DNA from: Campylobacteraceae bacterium
Lineage (GTDB): Bacteria; Campylobacterota; Campylobacteria; Campylobacterales; Sulfurovaceae
Assembly (NCBI GenBank): GCA_027063325.1
Contig: JAMOSA010000018.1
Span: 1-19,671 of the forward strand
Direction of reading: 5' to 3'
Length of the DNA: 19,671 nt
A program made the translations under genes and the position numbers. Below the pieces are notes generated by a model that saw only the letters and a program-made list of their open reading frames with translations, did not search any database and was not told the DNA's origin. This document shows, one piece after another, positions 14,699-19,671 of the stretch; within the stretch, counting starts at the first letter, position 1, and every line of letters begins with the position of its first letter.

Positions 14699-15568
14699 TT
14701 ACCTACTCTTTGGTGTTGATGTTTGGCATCTAAAGAGAGCTTTTTTACTCTCTTTTATAGTTGGATAGTGTCCAAAATGTTTTTTGTTTAACATCTTACA
14801 CGATTTTATGGCTCTAAAACATCCGCTGTAATCGCCATTATCATCTATATAATCATAACAAACATATTTGCCTTTTGGGTTATCTACATAATCCAAATTG
14901 GGGTTGGAACTTTGACACCTCTTGAGTGCCTCCTTGACTGCTTTTTTTGAACCATACTTGCCAAAACGCTGTCTATATAGGTCTCTACATCTTTTTGTAG
15001 TTCTAAAACAGCCAAAATATTTGTTATCTTCTTTGTATTCATAACACACATAACTGCCATTTGGATTATCTTTATAATAACTCTCATCTGGCAAATCTTT
15101 TGCTTTTGGCAACTCTTTTGGACATTTAAACTCTCTACCTTTGAGATAACCATCTTTTATTTGAATTAAATTTATCTCTACAACTTCACCATCTTCTCCA
15201 CCAAATAGACGCATAGGGTATTTGATAAATATATCCAAGTTTTTATTGGCATAAAATCCTCCACCATCGCAATCTATACCACACCACTGTGTATCTTTTT
15301 TGTTCTCATTCATACAAAAAATATATCTATAGAGTCTTTTATGGCGATTTACACTATATTCTATTGTTATTGGATGTGTCGAATCTCTATCTTTGAAGAA
15401 GTAAATTTTGATATAATCCAAACTATTTTTTGTTGTATGAATTTTATCACCCTTACTGTTATATTCAATAGTCTGCAAAATAAAACTCTTGCCATCATAC
15501 TCTTTGCAGACATCACTCTTTGCAAAAAGTATTCCCAAAAACAGAATCAAAACTAAAATCTTTTTCAT
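14699..15568 (-). CDS. Secreted cysteine-rich protein with a duplicated four-cysteine module, function unknown
   Basis: The 289-residue protein has a signal peptide (MKKILVLILFLGILFAKSD, about 1-18) and no further membrane span, so it should be periplasmic or secreted. The middle part (about 20-150) has scattered cysteines (C21, C85, C96, C100, C149). The C-terminal half is a tandem duplication: unit A at about 167-223 with C175, C187, C194 and C218; unit B at about 229-286 with C237, C250, C257 and C281. Shared features are DNP-x-G-x-YVCY, GCFR, a Lys-rich helix with FGKY or FGHY, and RCQ-S/T. Each module probably makes two disulfides. I do not recognise a named family. It is monocistronic, convergent with cca and followed upstream by a long non-coding stretch. 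Confidence 0.8.
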   Translation of the reverse strand: MKKILVLILFLGILFAKSDVCKEYDGKSFILQTIEYNSKGDKIHTTKNSLDYIKIYFFKDRDSTHPITIEYSVNRHKRLYRYIFCMNENKKDTQWCGIDCDGGGFYANKNLDIFIKYPMRLFGGEDGEVVEINLIQIKDGYLKGREFKCPKELPKAKDLPDESYYKDNPNGSYVCYEYKEDNKYFGCFRTTKRCRDLYRQRFGKYGSKKAVKEALKRCQSSNPNLDYVDNPKGKYVCYDYIDDNGDYSGCFRAIKSCKMLNKKHFGHYPTIKESKKALFRCQTSTPKSR

Positions 15569-16058
15569 ACCTCTCTCCTTTTTTGCGATATATACCTATT
15601 ATATCACTAAAATTGTCAGAGGATGAGTAATCCAAGCTAAAAATATCTATAAGGTTTATTCTATTTATAACTGATATTATCCTTTAATCGTTTTAACTCA
15701 TTAAAAGCTATTAGATTAGCCTTAAGTAATAGTTTTGATTTTTAATCTCTCTAATTTGAAAAAAGCTAATATTGATAAAAGTATTTACTTGGAAACTTTT
15801 CCAAATTAGCATTATATTTGAGTGATTTATAATACTCTTACTATTACCACTTTTTTCACTTTTTGTTACAATTTTTTTGAATTAAATTCACCTTTTCTTA
15901 GGAGTTTTATTATTTAAATAAAATGCTATTATAAATATTTTACCTATCTAATTTAAAAGCTTCAATCTTAATCTTTTAATCCATTTATCATCTGATGTAG
16001 TTCTTTTATAAACTCTTCTTGTAGAATTTTTAATTGTATTTCATATCATCAAATATCT
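15569..16058. other. 490-base AT-rich non-coding junction region
   Basis: No gene of convincing size is seen. It contains the promoter side of the secreted-protein gene (GAGAG-type ribosome-binding site at about 15573-15580 on the minus strand). It also has a 7-bp inverted repeat TTGGAAA-CT-TTTCCAA at 15789-15804, and a looser inverted pair CTAATTTG...CAAATTAG (about 15749-15756 and 15801-15808). A 25-codon open stretch on the minus strand (16045-15968, reading ILQEEFIKELHQMINGLKD near its end) lacks a start and may be a decayed gene tail or chance. The region marks the change from core-like to AT-richer accessory DNA. Confidence 0.5.
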
Positions 16059-17528
16059 TTATAAGATTAATTTTTCATCACTACACATAAAATCATCAAA
16101 CTCTTTAAAAGTTTGAAATTGTAACTTTTTACCATACATACTATTGATACTTTCTAATCCACAAATAATAGAATTTATATCGTTATTTGATAAACCCTTT
16201 TTAAATTCATTAAAAGATTTTTCAAAAGTCAATTTTCTTTTTTTGTATGTCTTTTCAATTAAATCTTTAAGTTCATTTTTTTGGGCTATAAGTTCTGGTA
16301 TCATTTCAGCACAAATTTCTTTTATCTTTTCTGCTCTCATTTTTGCTAAATCAGCTTGTGCAAAAGCTCCAAATAGAGCATTTAAAGCTATATCCACACT
16401 TTTCATACTAATTACAACAGCTATTGAACCTATAACTATTGCTAATGCTGGTGCTAAAAAATTTGCTACTACGGGTGTAACTATAGGAGCTAAAAATGCT
16501 TCTAATTGAGTTTCTAATGCAACAGTCCCAACAACCATAATAGCAGATAATAAACCTTTAATTATAGTTGATAATAGTTCTTTATAACTTTTAATTTCAC
16601 CTGTTATATATGAATAAATAGCATTAAAAATAGATTTTGCAGAAGTTCTAATAGATTTCCAAATACTCATAAGTTTTGATGAAATTGATTTAAATATTTG
16701 AGATAATACCCCAATACCAACATCTAAAGTACCAAATGAAGCTCCTCTTTTAAATGTTTTATAAAAATCATTTATAACTTTTTTTAGAAGTCTTTTTATT
16801 CTATCTTTTATAGAAATATCTAAACTATTATTGTTAAAAGCATCTCTAATTTCATAAATTGCTCCATTTGCTAAAGATGATAATGCTACTACAACAGCAT
16901 CAGATAATCCTGTTTGAACTATATGATTTGTTGCTTGTTTACCTTGTATGGTAGTAGCAGTTGTTCTTGCATTTTTAGCTTCATTTCTTGTAATATCACT
17001 TGCTTCAAGTTTATCTAATAATGCTTGTGCATTTTTTTTTGTTTCTTCATCTTTAGTATTTTTTATCATATTTTCAAGATAATTTTTATGTTTTATATAA
17101 TCATCTTTTGCTACAACAATTTTATCATTTTGAAGATATTTATTGTCTTTACCAAATAAATCTGCACTATTTTTTATAACTTTATGTTGATAATTTTCTA
17201 ATATATTACCATCATTATCAAATTTTCTTACATCAGTAACTGGATGATTAACTTCACCCAAATTATCAGTTGTAGCATATCTTTCATTTTTATTGTGTAA
17301 AGCTACTTCAATATTTCTCTGTTCAACATCTAAATCTTCAAATGTTTGTCCAAAATAATTTGGATTGTTTTTATGTTTGTTATAAGCTTCATATACATTT
17401 ACACTACCTTTAACACTTGCTTCATAACCTGCATAAGTATTTAAATTAAAAATATTTAATCCAAATCTTGCTAATGTTTGAGTGCCTATTTCTTTTATAA
17501 TTTCTTCACTAAGTGTTACAGCTGACAT
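16059..17528 (-). CDS. Large protein with possible PD-(D/E)XK-like nuclease signature and C-terminal hydrophobic helices
   Basis: The family of this 489-residue protein is not recognised with certainty. The N-terminal 160 residues contain E64, then HPVTDVRKFDND (95-106) and YQHK (113-116). This gives D99, a 14-residue gap, then Q114-x-K116, a spacing compatible with a PD-(D/E)XK-type nuclease core with the Q-x-K variant. A lysine-rich helical stretch follows (about 140-200). The centre is amphipathic and basic (about 235-320). Strongly hydrophobic segments lie at about 322-340 and 345-388, the latter likely one or two membrane spans. A charged helical tail (about 395-489) ends the protein. 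It is the last gene of the four-gene operon, 2 bases after the glycine-zipper gene. A membrane-associated nuclease or toxin-like effector is an inference; another membrane protein of unknown role is equally possible. Confidence 0.55.
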   Translation of the reverse strand: MSAVTLSEEIIKEIGTQTLARFGLNIFNLNTYAGYEASVKGSVNVYEAYNKHKNNPNYFGQTFEDLDVEQRNIEVALHNKNERYATTDNLGEVNHPVTDVRKFDNDGNILENYQHKVIKNSADLFGKDNKYLQNDKIVVAKDDYIKHKNYLENMIKNTKDEETKKNAQALLDKLEASDITRNEAKNARTTATTIQGKQATNHIVQTGLSDAVVVALSSLANGAIYEIRDAFNNNSLDISIKDRIKRLLKKVINDFYKTFKRGASFGTLDVGIGVLSQIFKSISSKLMSIWKSIRTSAKSIFNAIYSYITGEIKSYKELLSTIIKGLLSAIMVVGTVALETQLEAFLAPIVTPVVANFLAPALAIVIGSIAVVISMKSVDIALNALFGAFAQADLAKMRAEKIKEICAEMIPELIAQKNELKDLIEKTYKKRKLTFEKSFNEFKKGLSNNDINSIICGLESINSMYGKKLQFQTFKEFDDFMCSDEKLIL

Positions 17529-17530
17529 CC

Positions 17531-18532
17531 TTATACCTCTTGAATTTTTTCTAAAAACTCTTTCGATTTTTTAAGAACTCTTTTTGATTTTCTTGTCACT
17601 TTACCATCTTTATCAATAATTGGTGTGTCACAAATATTTTTAACTGTTTGAGCAATTGAAGCTGTAATCATAACTTTTTCTTTTTCAGTTTGAGAATATG
17701 TTCTATAATCATTAGATTTATCAACAATGTTATCTAAATCATCTATATAGTCTTCAAAAATTTCATTAAGAGGCTTTAATATATTTATAAACTCATCAAC
17801 TCTTTGATATATTCCGTCTAAAACTACACAAGCCGCATCCATTTGTTCAGCAGCAGCTTTTGCTTTATCATAATTTTCATAAGCTGTATATTTGGCTTCT
17901 TCAGCTTTTGAAGCCATCATCATACCACCAACTGCTAATACTGGACCTGCAACTATTCCACCAAGAACTGCCATACCACCAGCCATTCCAAAACCACCAG
18001 CAGCTAAACTTCCACCACCAAGCCAAGCTAAAGTTGCATTAGTTGCAGCTGCTCCACTTAAACTTGCTATTGCTGTTCCTGTTGAAGCAGAAGCAAGCAT
18101 TCCAACACCACCTAATGCACCAAATCCAGCTAATGCACCACTTCCTAAAGCTGCTATGCCACCACCTAATACTTCTTGCATTTCTAAAACAGTATTTTTT
18201 ATCTCTAACATATCTTGCTCATCTACATTATTTAATAAACCTAATTGAAGATTATCTTCAAAATCGACATTTTTTATATTGCTAAATATATCAACAAAAT
18301 CTGCTAACGAGCTTTCATAGATTGAAACTTTTAATTCCCCTAATGTTTCAAGATGTGTATTTGTATATTCTTTTTCTTGTTCTAATCTTTCCATCGCTTC
18401 ATCATATATTTCTTGTGCTTTTTCATTGTATTTTTCTGCTGTATCAAAATCTTCTTTTGCATCAAGACCTTTTTTTACCCCATATCCAGCAGCTGCTAAA
18501 GCTATTCCTCCTAAAATAAATGGTATTGGCAT
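17531..18532 (-). CDS. Glycine-zipper membrane protein with flanking coiled coils, function unknown
   Basis: The 333-residue protein starts with a short hydrophobic segment (about 4-18, ILGGIALAAAGYGV). A charged helical region follows (about 22-120). A long Gly/Ala-rich hydrophobic block at about 122-207 has many small-x-x-x-small steps, for example STGTAIASLSGAAATNATLA and LGGGSLAAGGFGMAGG. A second helical region (about 207-275) and a basic tail follow. Gly/Ala-rich blocks of this kind pack as tight transmembrane helices and occur in pore-forming or membrane-destabilising proteins; that role is inference here. Its ATG follows GAGGAG and lies one base after the stop of the cysteine-cluster gene. 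It is two bases from the next gene, so the operon is tightly coupled. Confidence 0.75.
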   Translation of the reverse strand: MPIPFILGGIALAAAGYGVKKGLDAKEDFDTAEKYNEKAQEIYDEAMERLEQEKEYTNTHLETLGELKVSIYESSLADFVDIFSNIKNVDFEDNLQLGLLNNVDEQDMLEIKNTVLEMQEVLGGGIAALGSGALAGFGALGGVGMLASASTGTAIASLSGAAATNATLAWLGGGSLAAGGFGMAGGMAVLGGIVAGPVLAVGGMMMASKAEEAKYTAYENYDKAKAAAEQMDAACVVLDGIYQRVDEFINILKPLNEIFEDYIDDLDNIVDKSNDYRTYSQTEKEKVMITASIAQTVKNICDTPIIDKDGKVTRKSKRVLKKSKEFLEKIQEV

Positions 18533-18533
18533 T

Positions 18534-18827
18534 TTAAATCTCCTCTATATTTATTCTATAATTTTTATCTATTTTATATTGTTCTTGCAAGATATTACAA
18601 ACTTTTGCATTTTCAATATAAAACTCTTTTTTTGAAAAAAAACTATTATATTCTTCTTCAAACATTTCATCTATTCTACAAACTTGTGGACGATTTTCGT
18701 AAATAATACATTTATTATTTATTCTATCAAAATATTTACAAATACCATTACCTAAATCATACTCTTTTAACTCTTTAATAGTTGAAATATTTTGACAACA
18801 GATTCCACAACTACTACAAGGAAACAT
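18534..18827 (-). CDS. YkgJ-family cysteine-cluster protein
   Basis: The 97-residue protein opens MFPCSSCGICCQN and continues with GICKYFD, CIIYENRPQVCR and a later cysteine, giving C4, C7, C10, C11, C30, C40, C50 and C77. This C-x2-C-G-x-CC ... G-x-C-x-Y ... C-x-IY-x-x-RP-x-x-C pattern is the YkgJ family, predicted to bind zinc or an iron-sulfur centre; no enzymatic activity is established for most members. It lies one base after the TerB-like gene and one base before the glycine-zipper gene. Its place inside this operon suggests a metal- or redox-sensing or modifying part of the same system (inference). Confidence 0.85.
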   Translation of the reverse strand: MFPCSSCGICCQNISTIKELKEYDLGNGICKYFDRINNKCIIYENRPQVCRIDEMFEEEYNSFFSKKEFYIENAKVCNILQEQYKIDKNYRINIEEI

Positions 18828-18828
18828 T

Positions 18829-19227
18829 TTATAACTTTAATAATGCTTGAGCTTGAGCAGTAATTGCCAATATAGCTTTTGTCCATTCTGCATACACATC
18901 TATTAAAGATGAGTTTAAATTAAATACTTCAATCATTGTATCTAATACCTTTTTTTCTTCTGGATGTAAAATATTATCTGAAAATACAAGAGCCATAACT
19001 TCTAAAAGTATTATCCTTTGACTTTCTATATTTTCAAATTTTGTTAAAGTATCATTAAGTTCAAAACTATTCACATCAAATTCAATATCATTGATTTGCA
19101 TTTCTATACAATAGGTTGCTATTATCTCCTTTTGTTTATTTGAAAAATCCCCATCCACTCTAGCTATATAATGAACCAATTTTAAAAATGCCCTCTTTTC
19201 ATCTTCATTTAATCTATTTAGAAACAT
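18829..19227 (-). CDS. TerB-like helical protein
   Basis: The product is 132 residues from the ATG at 19227. MFLNRLNEDEKRAFLKLVHY is followed by ARVDGDFSNKQKEIIATYC, the TerB-like pattern of a helical acidic protein with an Asp-Gly turn. A second similar turn is DNILHPEEKKVL. The frame also has an ATG at 19257 that adds ten residues. I prefer 19227 because AAAGGA lies 6 bases upstream and because a TATAAT box directly abuts the earlier ATG. TerB-domain proteins are known from tellurite-resistance and predicted stress-response or phage-defence neighbourhoods, where they may bind metal. This is the first gene of the four-gene operon. No terD, terC or vWA genes are in the window, so classical tellurite resistance is not supported. 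Confidence 0.75.
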   Translation of the reverse strand: MFLNRLNEDEKRAFLKLVHYIARVDGDFSNKQKEIIATYCIEMQINDIEFDVNSFELNDTLTKFENIESQRIILLEVMALVFSDNILHPEEKKVLDTMIEVFNLNSSLIDVYAEWTKAILAITAQAQALLKL

Positions 19228-19257
19228 TATCAATCCTTTATCAAATACAATACTCAT

Positions 19258-19287
19258 ATTATACCCCCCACTTAAATAAAACTTAAA
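19258..19287 (-). promoter_or_regulatory. Predicted promoter of the terB-like operon
   Basis: On the minus strand TTTAAGTTTT (19287-19278), matching the -35-region consensus described for Campylobacter sigma70 promoters, is followed after 14 bases by TATAAT (19263-19258). A run of G's lies directly before the hexamer. The predicted start is near 19251, upstream of the AAAGGA site and the ATG at 19227. This supports the downstream start codon and independent transcription of the island operon. Confidence 0.55.
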
Positions 19288-19336
19288 AACAATATATAAA
19301 ATCGTACTTTATTGATTAATAAAATATGATTTATAC

Positions 19337-19347
19337 AGCCTACGGCT
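19337..19347 (-). terminator. Weak hairpin at the end of the small Ser/Arg-rich gene
   Basis: AGCC-GTA-GGCT on the minus strand overlaps the stop codon of the 72-residue gene and is followed by TGTATAAATCATATTTTATT. A four-base stem with a weak, interrupted T stretch gives low confidence as a terminator. Confidence 0.25.
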
Positions 19348-19564
19348 AACACTCTTTCCAATACCTGCCATTTTTGGCAATTGTATTGAAGTATGCTTTA
19401 GCGTCTAAGACTTTGGAACCATTGGCATCATACCAACCACTGCTTGTTTTAGTAGGTGAGTAGCGTTGAGCACAGGTTTGTTTGGTGGAATTGTTGTAAC
19501 TTTTGCGATAGCTTGATCTTGAATGACTTCGATATGATGAGCGTGAATAAGAGCGATAACCCAT
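19346..19564 (-). CDS. Small Ser/Arg/Tyr-rich protein, 72 residues, function unknown
   Basis: The N-terminal half is low complexity, with repeated Y-R-S-x-S-R-S-S-Y units (MGYRSYSRSSYRSHSRSSYR). The C-terminal half is ordinary, with GWYDANGSKVLDAKAYFNTI and a terminal cysteine (C31 and C72 are the only cysteines). The charge is strongly basic, with no signal peptide or membrane span. A good AAGGAG lies 7 bases before the ATG, which supports a real gene over the overlapping frame in the same stretch. I do not recognise the family; nucleic-acid or membrane-surface binding would fit the composition but is a guess. It lies upstream of, and separated by 118 bases from, the TerB-like gene. Confidence 0.6.
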   Translation of the reverse strand: MGYRSYSRSSYRSHSRSSYRKSYNNSTKQTCAQRYSPTKTSSGWYDANGSKVLDAKAYFNTIAKNGRYWKEC

Positions 19565-19566
19565 AG

Positions 19567-19671
19567 CTTACTCCTTGTTTTGAGATACCAAATTATCTCC
19601 AAAGAGTTTGACAAATTATGTCATTTAGAACTGTTCTTTAATAAAATTTATAGCTTAAAACAAGGAGTAAG
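19567..19671. repeat. 15-bp perfect inverted repeat flanking an intergenic region at the window end
   Basis: CTTACTCCTTGTTTT (19567-19581) and AAAACAAGGAGTAAG (19657-19671) are exact reverse complements, 75 bases apart; the second copy runs to the last base, so its full length is unknown. The first copy contains the Shine-Dalgarno of the 72-residue gene. Between them TGACA-AATTA-TGTCA (19609-19623) is a perfect 5-bp palindromic site that could be an operator. A divergent paralogue starting just beyond the edge would explain the pattern. Confidence 0.7.

Noticed and set aside
15968..16045. Short minus-strand open stretch ending ILQEEFIKELHQMINGLKD
   Set aside because: It has no start codon in frame after the upstream stop and is only about 25 codons. 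It could be a gene remnant but is too short to call.
17860..18285. Plus-strand frames rich in Pro, His and Leu opposite the glycine-zipper gene
   Set aside because: They are complements of Gly/Ala-rich codons of the real minus-strand gene and lack ribosome-binding sites and family features.
18829..19287. Classical tellurite-resistance operon
   Set aside because: Only a TerB-like protein is present. No TerC, TerD/E, TerA or vWA partners are visible.
19405..19614. 69-residue minus-strand frame overlapping the Ser/Arg-rich gene
   Set aside because: It is out of frame with the start that has the AAGGAG site, and it lacks a ribosome-binding site of its own.
1..19671. CRISPR arrays, tRNA or rRNA genes, insertion sequences
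   Set aside because: Scanning by eye found no regularly spaced repeats, no cloverleaf-like tRNA, no rRNA segments and no transposase motifs.

Overview
The window reads as part of a low-GC chromosome of a Campylobacterota (epsilonproteobacterial) bacterium. The support is the style of the core proteins, the gene neighbourhoods, and promoters with T-rich tracts and extended -10 boxes. Heme d1 genes suggest a denitrifier of the Sulfurimonas/Sulfurovum type; the genus is inference.

Bases 1-2600 (all minus strand) hold a small c-type cytochrome, a NirJ-like radical SAM enzyme, a uroporphyrinogen-III methyltransferase (NirE-like) and the start of a DNA adenine methylase. They form one tight transcription unit. 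It is preceded by an FNR/DNR-type box centred about 41.5 bases upstream of the predicted transcription start, which is what a nitrogen-oxide-regulated nir operon would show.

Bases 2600-7150 (minus) carry rqcH and the alpha operon rpmJ-rpsM-rpsK-rpsD-rpoA-rplQ, closed by an intrinsic terminator. Upstream of rpmJ is a leader of about 136 nt that can fold into a 5' hairpin, a three-way junction and an 8-bp pseudoknot ending just before the Shine-Dalgarno. It is a candidate ribosomal-protein autoregulatory element.

Bases 7150-10710 (minus) are tatB-tatC-queA, a 51-residue single-span membrane protein and an NlpC/P60-SPOR lipoprotein, packed or overlapping as one operon. TatC carries an unusually long first periplasmic loop. 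Bases 10711-14694 (plus) are grpE-dnaK behind a near-consensus sigma70 promoter, followed by a CCA-adding tRNA nucleotidyltransferase. A convergent gene at 14699-15568 encodes a secreted cysteine-rich protein with a duplicated module.

Bases 15569-19671 look like an accessory island, visibly AT-richer than the core. After a 490-base non-coding stretch there is a compact four-gene minus-strand operon with 1-2 base gaps: a TerB-like protein, a YkgJ-type cysteine-cluster protein, a glycine-zipper membrane protein, and a large protein with a possible PD-(D/E)XK-like nuclease signature plus hydrophobic helices. This combination is the best candidate for an undescribed system, possibly stress response or defence. 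Upstream of it lies a small Ser/Arg/Tyr-rich protein. Its ribosome-binding region is repeated as a perfect 15-bp inverted copy at the very end of the window.
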